In this document: piece after piece, positions 24,252 through 33,392 of the stretch
Layout: every line of letters starts with the position of its first letter
Position numbering within the stretch: position 1 is the stretch's first letter
Source: Chryseobacterium piperi
Lineage (GTDB): Bacteria; Bacteroidota; Bacteroidia; Flavobacteriales; Weeksellaceae
Direction of reading: 5' to 3'
Assembly (NCBI RefSeq): GCF_002285635.2
Contig: NZ_CP023049.2
Coordinates: 2,790,001 to 2,854,000 of the forward strand
DNA length: 64,000 bases
The notes under the pieces: model-generated
What the model was told of the DNA's origin: nothing
Seen by the model: only the letters and a program-made list of their open reading frames with translations
Databases searched by the model: none
Program-made: the position numbers and the translations under genes

Positions 24252-26528
24252 TTAATTTTTAATAAACTTCTGTTGATAAACTACTTTATCCGTAACCACT
24301 TTTAGAATGTACATTCCTTTAGGAAGCATACTCACATTCAATTGTCCACCGTTTAACTGAGCATTAACCGATTTTCCGGAAATATCATAAATAGTAGTAT
24401 TCAATACTTTATCCTGAGTTTTAATGTTAAGGATATCAGTAGTTGGGTTTGGATAGATTCCCAGTTCAAGCTTTTTAACCTCAGCAGTTCCTAAAGTAGC
24501 CATACTTGCATTTACGATAAGTGATTTTTCTACCAGTTTTCCATTTGAATTGAAACTGATCACTACAGTAGCTGTTCCTGTACCTTGTGGCGTTAAAACC
24601 AAAACATCATTCGCATTAATTACTGCTTTAACAATACTAGAATTACTATTAGACTTTACCGATTTAACAATAGCTACTGATAAATTATCCATATCGGAAA
24701 CTACCGTTTTTAGATCAATAGTAGTGGTATTATTCACTGTAGTCTGCGAAGGAAATGCATTACTTACAACAGGAGCGTTGTTATCCGGGAAAACTGTTAT
24801 TGCCGGGAACCAATAATAGTCATTTAATGTCTTGGTATTGGTTAATGCTCCTGCGTTACTGAAAGTGTGTATCCAGTTTTTCTGGTAATGAGCACCATAT
24901 CCGCTCTCTGTTGTGTTTAGAATCAGTTCATCAGTTACAGGGTTCACACGTAATGCAGCTCCGTAAGGAATTTGTTTATATGTGCCATCCTGGCCCGGTA
25001 ATGTTGCAAAGTTTTCATTAAATGTCTTAGAGGTCGCATCAAATTTTACAATCTTGGTTCCCGAAGCAAATGAACTTATAGAGTTGATCCAATATAAAGC
25101 ATTCTGCTGAGTACTGTAGGTAAGCCTTCCTGCATACCACGCTCCCCAGTCACCGATATATTTCGTTGTAGGAATCGCGTATTCTGTCGTGGCAAAAGTC
25201 GCAGGATCGATATTAACCAATTTCTGCTGCTGAATTGCCCAAATGCTACCGTCTTTCGCCTGTACAATAGAATAGAAAGCCCCTGCAATTGTCTGAACTA
25301 TCGCATTAGTGTTAGGATTAATAACCAGAATTCCTCCATTCTGTGTTACGGCATATACATGCTGAGAAGTGCGAATCATATTTCCGATCTGTCCTTTTCC
25401 ATTAGTACCTGCAACCAAGCTTCCCACTTGTAAGTTATCGATATCAAATAAGAAAATTCCGGTAGTAGTTCCTATATATCCTTTATGTTCATTAACCCCA
25501 AGAAAGGATCTTCCGTCTCCGCCGCCGATCGCGTTAAATCCGGCAATTTTCTGCATCGTTGTAGCATTAGCTACGACAAGTCTTCCTCCAGGTGTATATT
25601 GAGTATCCCCGCCGTCAGCAGCTTGTTTTGAAATAAAATAAAACTTATCCCCATAGATCGTACCATACTGTGTTGTTGCTCCAAAAGCCTGATTATTATT
25701 AGCGTTACTATATACACGATAGTTAATCTGTCCATTGTTATTTATAAAATTCACAGAACCATTGGTATGCCCAAACCATTCTTCATTCACCATAAAATAA
25801 CCGTTGGTAAAACTAGTCGGTGCTGAATAAGCTGATACTGGTGTTAATGTTGTTGAAATAGGATGATCTGCCATTCCCGGAGAAAAATTCCAAACATCCC
25901 ATGAACCATTTTCCAAAACACGGTTGCTGGCTCCTAAACTCGAATATGCAAAATCAGTATCTGTAGGGTTCTTTACCCAATAAGACCAGTATCCGGTTGT
26001 CCAGCCTGATTGCCAGTGGTCACTAGCAGCATCCGCAGCTGTGTAGCTGTCAAAATCATAGGCTGTCGTATTGATAATACCATTCACAGGATACAAAGGA
26101 TAGGTAGCATTTGCATTTTTATAAAGAGCATTTGTACCCTGACCGTTCAGGTCAAAGCCAAGCCCTCCGACAGCAGTTCCGAACGAAGTTCCCTGGTAAA
26201 GCAAGGAAAAAAAACGGTGATCTGCCTGCGCAATAGCTTTCAGCATATCTTCTCCGGTAGCAGTTCCGTTCCACCTGAATCCCCAAACCAGGGCATCGGG
26301 GGTTTTGCTATCATTCCACTGTACCACAAAAGCTGCTTTATTAGTTCCTGTTCCTACCCAATACTGGATAGCAGAAAAATCAGTCACTGCTGCTGTTGTA
26401 GTTTTAAGTTGGTTTTTTAATACCGTACCCTGTTTAATATCATTTCGGGGTACTCCCTGAACCGTTATTTGTGCATTGGTGAAAAATGCAAAAAATAAGA
26501 GAAGGGTTAAAAGATAGATCTTTTTCAT
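24252..26528 (-). CDS. T9SS-sorted surface protein with DUF5074-like propeller
   Basis: 758 residues. Signal peptide (1-19, ending TNA); N-terminal domain (about 40-270) rich in Trp and Gly (FVVQWNDSKTPDALVWGFRW, HRFFSLLYQG) that I cannot name; a propeller-like region (about 280-590) with repeated FKGYIGTTTGI, VYAVTQNGG, SIWAIQQQK blades; a short Ig-like domain (600-680); and a type A sorting domain (about 688-758: LGIYPNPTTDILNIK, KGMYILKVVTDKVVYQQKF). It is the fourth gene of a run that begins with a cobalamin riboswitch and BtuB, so it may help capture corrinoids at the surface. That role is inferred from position. It is not a lipoprotein, unlike the other two surface proteins here. Confidence 0.7.
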   Translation of the reverse strand: MKKIYLLTLLLFFAFFTNAQITVQGVPRNDIKQGTVLKNQLKTTTAAVTDFSAIQYWVGTGTNKAAFVVQWNDSKTPDALVWGFRWNGTATGEDMLKAIAQADHRFFSLLYQGTSFGTAVGGLGFDLNGQGTNALYKNANATYPLYPVNGIINTTAYDFDSYTAADAASDHWQSGWTTGYWSYWVKNPTDTDFAYSSLGASNRVLENGSWDVWNFSPGMADHPISTTLTPVSAYSAPTSFTNGYFMVNEEWFGHTNGSVNFINNNGQINYRVYSNANNNQAFGATTQYGTIYGDKFYFISKQAADGGDTQYTPGGRLVVANATTMQKIAGFNAIGGGDGRSFLGVNEHKGYIGTTTGIFLFDIDNLQVGSLVAGTNGKGQIGNMIRTSQHVYAVTQNGGILVINPNTNAIVQTIAGAFYSIVQAKDGSIWAIQQQKLVNIDPATFATTEYAIPTTKYIGDWGAWYAGRLTYSTQQNALYWINSISSFASGTKIVKFDATSKTFNENFATLPGQDGTYKQIPYGAALRVNPVTDELILNTTESGYGAHYQKNWIHTFSNAGALTNTKTLNDYYWFPAITVFPDNNAPVVSNAFPSQTTVNNTTTIDLKTVVSDMDNLSVAIVKSVKSNSNSSIVKAVINANDVLVLTPQGTGTATVVISFNSNGKLVEKSLIVNASMATLGTAEVKKLELGIYPNPTTDILNIKTQDKVLNTTIYDISGKSVNAQLNGGQLNVSMLPKGMYILKVVTDKVVYQQKFIKN

Positions 26529-26561
26529 TTCTAAATAATTTAATACGTTTATTGTTGAATT

Positions 26562-27755
26562 TTATTTTAAGTACAGATCGTAAGCTCCGGCGACTTCCGT
26601 AGAAACCTCACCTAGCCAGCCGGCTTCCTGATTAATCCCCGTGTAAACTTTTATAAAATCTACTCCCGGAAGTTTTACATAATTTCCACTCCTGTCAACC
26701 GCCCAAGAAATATCAATATTGGAAGCATCATCATTGTTAGGCGCATTATCAGCATATCCGAAATCGTAGGACTTTCCTATCCAGTAAGATCCAGTTCCAC
26801 TCTGGTCAATGAAATTATTTTGAATTTTTGTTCCCGTAAAAGCATAAGAAGTATCCGGTATCCATAAAGGAAAGAAACTATGATCATGAAAAGCATTTTT
26901 TGTTTTAAATCCTGTATTTCCAAGATTATCCTGCCATTTGATATATTCAATATCTGCCTGCCAAGGATCAGCTCCCGGAACAGGAATTTTATTTTTATTA
27001 GGCTTGAAATAAGTAATCGTATAGTTTTTAACAGTCGTGTTTTTAAAATACTCGCTCCCAGCGATTTCATACCATTCATTATCGTCCGGTTTTCCATTTT
27101 TATTCCGGTCATAAGCCACCATAATAATTCCCGGCTCACAAGATCCTGATCGGGGCTCATTGGCATTATTTCCCCAAAATGCATTTCCAAGGATTTTAAA
27201 ATCTCTTCCATTCATATTAGGAATCGTATGATCAAAACCAAAAACCACATAGCCTCCAAAACCACCTAAGCTTATCATTGTAGGATTTGAGCCAATCAAA
27301 GATTCTCTTGCTTTTTGTAGCATATTGGCTGCTGTATTACCAGCTTCATATTCCGGAATTTCATTGGTAAACTGTCCTACGGCCGGCCGAAAATCCAATA
27401 CCGTGGATATGTATTTACTGTAAGATCCGGCTTCTTTATCGACTATAATTTTAGATTGGTATGTTTTCACCTTTCCATTTTGGTCAATCTTTAAAGTCAG
27501 GGGATAGGTTTTAGCATAAGGACTGATAAAGTCCAGTTCCGAACTTTCAGAGATAATAGAGTCATTAACACTCCAGGTCATTTTCCCGGAACTATTCGCT
27601 GCAATATTTAATACTTTAAAGCGACTGATGGTATATGACTCTTCCAGCCCTTTAAATGGGACTTCTTCATCTCTGTCGCTTTTACATCCTGTTATTCCTA
27701 TCAGAAGAAAAAGAACAAGTACAGCTTGTGAAATTTTTAAATTACTTCTTTCCAT
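26562..27755 (-). CDS. Surface lipoprotein of the cobalamin locus
   Basis: 397 residues. A lipoprotein signal (about 1-24, LIGITGC) is followed by the acidic export tag KSDRDEE, typical of lipoproteins flipped to the Bacteroidota cell surface. A PKD-like segment occupies about 45-115 (MTWSVNDSIISESSELDF) and a large domain 130-397 contains many Trp, Asp and Asn residues (NPTMISLGGFGGYVVFGFDH). Similar cell-surface proteins sit beside BtuB in related genomes, and in gut Bacteroides unrelated surface lipoproteins bind B12 here (BtuG, BtuH). A corrinoid-binding role is inferred. Gene spacing is 13 bases after the BtuG-like gene and 33 before the T9SS protein, so all are one operon. Confidence 0.7.
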   Translation of the reverse strand: MERSNLKISQAVLVLFLLIGITGCKSDRDEEVPFKGLEESYTISRFKVLNIAANSSGKMTWSVNDSIISESSELDFISPYAKTYPLTLKIDQNGKVKTYQSKIIVDKEAGSYSKYISTVLDFRPAVGQFTNEIPEYEAGNTAANMLQKARESLIGSNPTMISLGGFGGYVVFGFDHTIPNMNGRDFKILGNAFWGNNANEPRSGSCEPGIIMVAYDRNKNGKPDDNEWYEIAGSEYFKNTTVKNYTITYFKPNKNKIPVPGADPWQADIEYIKWQDNLGNTGFKTKNAFHDHSFFPLWIPDTSYAFTGTKIQNNFIDQSGTGSYWIGKSYDFGYADNAPNNDDASNIDISWAVDRSGNYVKLPGVDFIKVYTGINQEAGWLGEVSTEVAGAYDLYLK

Positions 27756-27768
27756 ATCATGAATTCAA

Positions 27769-28905
27769 TTATTTATATAAAAAAGCAAAATGAGCCGGGA
27801 TATTCCCGCCCTCAGTTTTCCACTTAAAGCGTCCATTTTTATTGAAACAATAGACGTAGCCTGTGGATACATAATTCCGGGCATCAGTAAGGTAAATGTC
27901 TTCCGTTATAGGATTTACAGCAATACCATAAGGAGCCTTAATAGCATCTACATATTCCTGGTCAATAATTTTATTGGAAATAACCTGTTCGGTTTTTACA
28001 TCAATAATCCCGAAAGTCTTGGTGTAAGAATGGGTGTTATAATTAAACTCATTTCCATAATAGTACAGCTTGTCATTAACAATGGTCATTTCACTCACTG
28101 CCACATGAAAATCTTTTTTCACGGTTCCCGTAGCAGCATCCACCAAATACAAGCTTGACGGAACATTGTAGTAATCTCCTCTGGAGCTGACATACAAGTC
28201 TCCATAATTATCCTTTTTAAGACGGTGGAGATTGATCGCTACATTGATTTTCTTCGTCTCCGTAAAGTTGGTAAGATCTATTACAGAAACAGTCTTATCA
28301 TAGTTCGGAACCATATATCCCCCGGAATTGGCAACAAATAATTGGTTTCCTACGATCTCCATTTCTTCGGGCTGATACCCTACAGTAACCTCTCTTTGTA
28401 TGGAAAGTGATGTAGTATCGATTTCTACGACTTTCCCTTTAGGTGCATTGGGATTAATATCAACAGGACCGGCATAACTGCTTGCATAAGCCTTTCCCCC
28501 TTTGAATTTAATATACCTGCAATTCTGTAACTGAATCGTTTTAATACGTTTAGCTGTTTTAGCGTCCAATACTTCGATTTTATTGGATACATTCACAACT
28601 ACATACAGCTTGCTTCCATAGATTTGCAGATCATTGCCGACATCTCCCAGCTCCTTTACCACATTCGGGTTTATCTCAGCATAGATATTTCTCCGGTAGC
28701 TTCCCGTGGTATAATCAAAAAAGTCCAGGGTGCATTTATTGCTTCCCATATTCCCTTCATTCAGAATATAAAAGCCTTTAATGGCAGTATTTTCCGGCAG
28801 TGCAATACCGGTTTCCGTTTCTTCTTTCGGGACGTACTCATCTGTTCTGCATGAAAACAGAAAAAATAAGACAAAAGCAAGAAGGTAAAAGTTTATTTTT
28901 TTCAT
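27769..28905 (-). CDS. BtuG-like beta-propeller surface lipoprotein (YncE/DUF5074 type)
   Basis: 378 residues with a lipoprotein signal (1-19, FLFSC) and acidic residues after the Cys (RTDEYVPKEETE), consistent with surface export. The rest folds as repeats of about 45 residues: KLYVVVNVSNKIEVLDAKT, QLFVANSGGYMV, SLYLVDAATGTVKKD, DIYLTDARNYVSTG, seven-bladed in YncE relatives. BtuG of Bacteroides thetaiotaomicron is such a propeller that captures vitamin B12 with very high affinity and hands it to BtuB. Here it starts four bases before the stop of the BtuB gene (ATGA overlap). The BtuG assignment rests on fold and position. Confidence 0.75.
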   Translation of the reverse strand: MKKINFYLLAFVLFFLFSCRTDEYVPKEETETGIALPENTAIKGFYILNEGNMGSNKCTLDFFDYTTGSYRRNIYAEINPNVVKELGDVGNDLQIYGSKLYVVVNVSNKIEVLDAKTAKRIKTIQLQNCRYIKFKGGKAYASSYAGPVDINPNAPKGKVVEIDTTSLSIQREVTVGYQPEEMEIVGNQLFVANSGGYMVPNYDKTVSVIDLTNFTETKKINVAINLHRLKKDNYGDLYVSSRGDYYNVPSSLYLVDAATGTVKKDFHVAVSEMTIVNDKLYYYGNEFNYNTHSYTKTFGIIDVKTEQVISNKIIDQEYVDAIKAPYGIAVNPITEDIYLTDARNYVSTGYVYCFNKNGRFKWKTEGGNIPAHFAFLYK

Positions 28906-30929
28906 AATGTATAGCTTACAATAAGTTTAAAATTTCTTCCAGGCATAGGATAGTTTCTTACCACATCATAGTGTTGATTCAGAGTATTATTGACTTCCAG
29001 GCTTGCTTTCAGCTGATGTGATCGCCAATAAAATGTTCTCTGAACGGATAGATCATGAGTATACCAGGGCCTAACAGCATTGTATTCAATATTGTTTTGT
29101 TGAGCATCATATCGTTTCCCGGTATACATGAAACTATAATTAAAACTCCAATCCTTATAATCCGCCATCATCGTAAAGGTTCCTGAATGCCATGGTACAT
29201 AAGGGATCTGATCCCCGTAATAAGATTCCCCCTTTTCTGTAAAATCCCGCGCACTCTGGTATGTATAACTTACCAAAGGCTTTAATTGCACCTGCCCTAG
29301 CTGCAGTTGTGCCTGTACGTTGACATCAGCACCTATAATCTGTACATCCCCCAGGTTCGTCATCATCCATCTGAAAAGATTGGTAGTGGGTACGGCGATA
29401 ATCTTATTTTCAACCTTGTTATAGTAACCGTCTACTTTTACATAAATATTTTTTAAAACAGGTTGGTTAAAAGATTTCTGATAAGTAAAACCCAAATCAT
29501 ATTGGTTGGTAAATTCCGGTTTAAGAAAAACATTTCCAATCATTGTATAATACAAATCATTAAAGGTTGGCATCCTGAAGATCCTTTTATAAAAAGCCCT
29601 TATCATAAAATCTTTGGAAGCCAATGGCTGGTAGCTTAAAAATGCTGAAGGAGTCCATTCTCTTTTATCCGGGGATTTCGAATTACGCTCTACTTTCTCC
29701 TGAATAAAGGTTCCTAATACACTTCCTAAAAATTTAAACCGTTTCCATTGGTATGTTGTTGCAAAGGCAACCAACGAAGTATAGCGCGTAGGAAAAGAAA
29801 ACAGTTTTAAATTCGAATCCAGGTTATTATATTGAAAATCAACATTCGCGCTCACATCCCAATTGGATGTAATGGAATACATATTTGATGATGACAGGTA
29901 AACTTCCCTCTGGATGTACTTATTATCTGTCTTTAAAGCTGTTTCTGCTACATTTACCGTGTCCAGATACCTGGTATAGTCATAGGCAAATTTGGCTTTA
30001 ATCTGTGTTTCCAGCTTTGGAAATATTCTCTTTCTAAAACTGGTCTGCACAAAATAATTCTTATCCAACAGCTTCTGCCCTTTTGGTCCAAAACCATTAT
30101 TGACGATAGCTGAAGGAATTCCACGATCAGAAATATATCCATATCCCCGGATATTCCAGCTTCCGTTATTCAACAAACCCTGCAAACTGGTTTCAAAACG
30201 CTTTGCCGTAATATAAGAATCATATCTTGTGGCCACAGTATCGTTGGCAATGGAACCATCAGGATGTTTTTTCTGATACGTATATTTATATCTCCCATCA
30301 CTTTGTATAAATTCGGAACTGAAACTGGCAGAGACTTTATTCGAAATTTTTTGCTCCAGGCGAAAAGACGGATTAAAGAGATCTATAGAACTGTTTTTTA
30401 TCCTGAGAACAAGATTGGTTTTCTTTTTTCCATAAAAGACCGGAGTTTTGGGCTGCAGGTAAATAGAACCCGAAGACCCAAAGTCCTTAGCAGGCTGGAA
30501 AATTTCACTTTTCTGACCGTTATACAATGAAATCTCCTCAATATCATCCAATGAAAACTTTCCCAGGTCAATGACTCCATTTTGAGCATTTCCCAACTGG
30601 ATTCCATCATAAAAAACGCCTACATGCTGGCTTCCCATACTTCGGATATTCACTGTTTTCAATCCACCAATTCCTCCGTAATCTTTGATCTGCACTCCTG
30701 AAAAATACCGCAGTGCATCAGCAACAGACTGGCTGTTAAGCCGTTCCAACTGCTCTCCGGAAAGCGTTTGTGCAGGCAGAATTTCTTTAAAATCTTTTTT
30801 ATAAATATGAACCGGAAGAATAGCTTTTTCCTTTATACTATCTTTTGATTGAGAAAAATACAATTGAGTAACCAGCACAAGAATTGTGATTATTATGTTT
30901 CTGGTTGTATTAGTATATTTTGATTCCAT
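28902..30929 (-). CDS. btuB: TonB-dependent vitamin B12 receptor BtuB-like
   Basis: 675 residues from ATG 30929, chosen because an AGGGAG Shine-Dalgarno-like sequence lies just upstream and a signal peptide follows (about 9-26, ending YFS). The plug (about 40-150) shows LPAQTLSGEQLERLNSQSVADALRYFSGVQI in parts, then GGIGGLKTVNIRSMGSQHVGVFYDGI, typical of BtuB-like porins. A barrel of about 22 strands ends in VSYTL. The strong cobalamin riboswitch at 31055-31225 lies upstream, which makes the substrate assignment solid. It heads a four-gene operon of surface proteins. Confidence 0.88.
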   Translation of the reverse strand: MESKYTNTTRNIIITILVLVTQLYFSQSKDSIKEKAILPVHIYKKDFKEILPAQTLSGEQLERLNSQSVADALRYFSGVQIKDYGGIGGLKTVNIRSMGSQHVGVFYDGIQLGNAQNGVIDLGKFSLDDIEEISLYNGQKSEIFQPAKDFGSSGSIYLQPKTPVFYGKKKTNLVLRIKNSSIDLFNPSFRLEQKISNKVSASFSSEFIQSDGRYKYTYQKKHPDGSIANDTVATRYDSYITAKRFETSLQGLLNNGSWNIRGYGYISDRGIPSAIVNNGFGPKGQKLLDKNYFVQTSFRKRIFPKLETQIKAKFAYDYTRYLDTVNVAETALKTDNKYIQREVYLSSSNMYSITSNWDVSANVDFQYNNLDSNLKLFSFPTRYTSLVAFATTYQWKRFKFLGSVLGTFIQEKVERNSKSPDKREWTPSAFLSYQPLASKDFMIRAFYKRIFRMPTFNDLYYTMIGNVFLKPEFTNQYDLGFTYQKSFNQPVLKNIYVKVDGYYNKVENKIIAVPTTNLFRWMMTNLGDVQIIGADVNVQAQLQLGQVQLKPLVSYTYQSARDFTEKGESYYGDQIPYVPWHSGTFTMMADYKDWSFNYSFMYTGKRYDAQQNNIEYNAVRPWYTHDLSVQRTFYWRSHQLKASLEVNNTLNQHYDVVRNYPMPGRNFKLIVSYTL

Positions 30930-31054
30930 TAGCTCCCTGAGAATAATTGTAACGCTAATGGATATAAGAAAGCAGCAACGGTATAGCACAGCAATATACT
31001 GTACAAAATCGTTGTTGTCCTAAGCTTTATTCCACGAAAGCGTCAAACTTTAAT

Positions 31055-31225
31055 ATTTCCGGCAGGTCTTCTGACTTACTCCATTTTTGAAATCCTTCCC
31101 ATTAAAAAAACAGTGGATGTATTCTTCAAAAACTTTGGTTTGGAGCTTACAGCAGCGGGTCTGTTCCGGATTTACACCGGATTCCCTTTTAAGAGCCTTT
31201 TACAGCTCACCAGATTGCGGCAAAG
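31055..31225 (-). promoter_or_regulatory. Cobalamin (B12) riboswitch
   Basis: Reading the minus strand, the region contains the conserved blocks of the AdoCbl riboswitch: GCCGCAATCTGGTGAGC near the 5' side, GGGAATCCGGTGTAAATCCGG (as two overlapping segments), GACCCGCTGCTGTAAG, and at the end the B12 box AAGTCAGAAGACCTGCC (about 31061-31077). Bound cobalamin should reduce expression of the downstream btuB operon, which starts about 125 bases later. Boundaries are approximate. Confidence 0.93.
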
Positions 31226-31281
31226 ATAGAAAATTCCCGTAAGAAACAATACTCCATCTAACAAAATGATAATCAACCTGA

Positions 31282-31316
31282 TAAAACAAAACATCCCGTT
31301 ACAATGTAACAGGATG
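31282..31316 (-). terminator. Terminator after the MbnH-like gene
   Basis: On the minus strand, an 11-bp stem (31306-31316 with 31292-31302, one mismatch) with a three-base loop is followed by TTTTGTTTTAT. Confidence 0.75.
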
Positions 31317-31359
31317 CTTGCTGATATACCCTTTAAATTCTACAATGGGTAAATTGGAT

Positions 31360-32379
31360 TTACTTTCCTACAAACTTACGGTCACTCAATGTCTTCATAA
31401 ATAAGATAAGATTAACCTTTTCCTGCTCCGTCAGGGGAATTCTGTTTCCATTGCTCTTAAGGATCGGATCAAGGTTATTGGCATCTAAAACTCCATTATC
31501 CAAATAGTCAAGAACAGCTCTCAATGTCGCGAACTGTCCGAAGCTTCCGTAAGGAGCAGTATATTCTACATTTCTTAGAGAAGGAACACGGAAACTCATA
31601 TAATCTACCGGAAGACCTGTAACCCTGCCGCGCCCAGCTTCATTAGTATCAGGATTCAATGGGAATCCAATATTTCTAAAGCTCTGATCTGTAAATAAAG
31701 CAGTACTATGACAGCTGGAACATTTTTGCTGAAAAGTCTGATATCCTTGTGCTTCATTTTCTGTGAAAGAAATCCCTTCATTCCGTTTTACCTGATCATA
31801 TTTACTATCGGCAGAAATAAGCGTATACTCATATTGAGCAATACTTTTATATATCCTTTCGGGGGTCATCACTTCATCTCCAAATGCTTTTCTGAATAAA
31901 TCTTTATATGTGGAATCGCCTTTAATTTTACCAATAACTTCCAGAATAGATGACCCCATTTCTTCATGCGTGATAATAGGAACCAATGGTTGTTTTTCAA
32001 GCTGGAGTATATTCCCATCCCAGTTATAAAACTTCATAAACAACATGTTTTGGATAGGAGGTGTATTCCGGATTCCTTTTCTCCCCAAAATACCTATTGC
32101 TTGTGCATTGGTATCAGCAAAAGCATTAGCCTGAATATGGCAACTGGAGCATGAAACCGTATTATCTGCACTGAGTCTTTTTTCGTTGAATAGCTTCTCT
32201 CCCAACTCAACACCATATTTTGTAGGCCTGTTTGAGTTCACCGAATTATTTAGTTCGGGAAAACCTGATGGAATATTCAAAGAGATGTTGGGGTTATCAT
32301 AAGCAATCGGTTCATAATAGTCATTATTGCATGATATCAACAGTATGACAACCGATAAAATACTTAATATTCTTTTCAT
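31360..32379 (-). CDS. MbnH/MauG-like di-haem cytochrome c enzyme
   Basis: 339 residues with a lipoprotein signal (1-17, LLISC). Two CxxCH haem sites are seen, CSSCH near residue 77 and CSSCH near 222, in the arrangement of bacterial cytochrome c peroxidases and MauG. RNTPPIQNM near 103-111 and the linker SFRVPSLRNVEYTAPYGSFG are typical. Its neighbour upstream is an MbnP-like protein. MbnH enzymes oxidise a Trp of MbnP to kynurenine, giving a copper-binding site, so this pair is probably a copper-handling unit in the periplasm or on the surface. It is last in the copper-uptake operon, followed by a terminator. Confidence 0.8.
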   Translation of the reverse strand: MKRILSILSVVILLISCNNDYYEPIAYDNPNISLNIPSGFPELNNSVNSNRPTKYGVELGEKLFNEKRLSADNTVSCSSCHIQANAFADTNAQAIGILGRKGIRNTPPIQNMLFMKFYNWDGNILQLEKQPLVPIITHEEMGSSILEVIGKIKGDSTYKDLFRKAFGDEVMTPERIYKSIAQYEYTLISADSKYDQVKRNEGISFTENEAQGYQTFQQKCSSCHSTALFTDQSFRNIGFPLNPDTNEAGRGRVTGLPVDYMSFRVPSLRNVEYTAPYGSFGQFATLRAVLDYLDNGVLDANNLDPILKSNGNRIPLTEQEKVNLILFMKTLSDRKFVGK

Positions 32380-32455
32380 TTTAAATGAATTTATTTATAC
32401 CAACCTGAAAAAGCTTTTTCTTTAGTCCTAAGTTTCAGCTGATGTGGAGATATAT

Positions 32456-33331
32456 TTAGTTTTCTACTTTACTGATCGAAAATATTCCGGTAATATCGCT
32501 TGCTCCATTTCCGCCCAGATTATCCACAAATTTGACCATCTGAGCGGCCGTATGAATATTAGGAGTAGCATTTCCATCCATCCCGGTTCCTGTTTTCAGT
32601 GTAATCGTATTCGTCTTCCCGCTCAGCAGTTTATCAAAATCTGCTTTAATGATAATTTTAGGAGCTTTATCTCCTACGATTGCATTGGTAGAAAGGCTAA
32701 GTGTAATATCTCTATATGCATCGACGCCTTGTGTATAATTACCTTCAGTACCTTTTATGGTGCTTCCTGTATGAATAGACATCTGCTTGTTATCAGTATC
32801 AAAGAAGCCTTCGAGTTTTGTAAAGCGATAGCCAGCTCCCCACTCCCACATCATTTGTGTATCATTGGCGCCGGCCTTTGCATAGAATCCTGGAAACCTC
32901 ACTTGGTCTAAGGTGTTAAGCTCTTTCTTAATTCCTAAACCAAATTTGATGGCCTTATACCCCCCAACAGGTATATCATTGAGAATATAGGCCAGACTTT
33001 CCGGTTTTGATTGGTCTATCACTGTTGCCCCTTTATCCAGATCGTTTACTTTATATGGAACCTCATTTCCGTCTGCTTTGATAAGTCGAATATTACTGAT
33101 GACATATTTCAGTTCTGAAAAATGGTGAACCTGCCCCATTGCTGAAGTGTTTGTTGTTGCTGAAGCAGAAGCTGCACCTCCAAGAACAATAGGAGTATTT
33201 TTGAATGTATTATTGAATTCCAACGTCACATTGTTAGCAACAGAATTACGATCACTCCCCTGACAGGAAAAGAGGAACAGTGAAAAAACAGATCCTAGTG
33301 ACCATAATAAATATTTGTTTAAATTTTTCAT
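32456..33331 (-). CDS. MbnP-like copper-binding lipoprotein
   Basis: 291 residues, lipoprotein signal (about 1-23, LFLFSC). The family signs are VHHFSELKYVISNIRL near 69-84, DIPVGGYKAIKFGLGIKKE near 119-137, and MMWEWGAGYRFTKLEGFF near 161-178. The MMWEW segment offers Trp and Met residues, candidate sites for kynurenine formation and copper binding. MbnP partners MbnH, encoded directly downstream after 76 bases. In methanotrophs the pair sits with methanobactin genes; here there is no methanobactin gene, but an OprC-like receptor is upstream. Confidence 0.8.
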   Translation of the reverse strand: MKNLNKYLLWSLGSVFSLFLFSCQGSDRNSVANNVTLEFNNTFKNTPIVLGGAASASATTNTSAMGQVHHFSELKYVISNIRLIKADGNEVPYKVNDLDKGATVIDQSKPESLAYILNDIPVGGYKAIKFGLGIKKELNTLDQVRFPGFYAKAGANDTQMMWEWGAGYRFTKLEGFFDTDNKQMSIHTGSTIKGTEGNYTQGVDAYRDITLSLSTNAIVGDKAPKIIIKADFDKLLSGKTNTITLKTGTGMDGNATPNIHTAAQMVKFVDNLGGNGASDITGIFSISKVEN

Positions 33332-33392
33332 TTTAGTTAAATTTTAGTTTGTTATAATAATGTATTGAATAGTAGAGCACCTCATCATCGCA

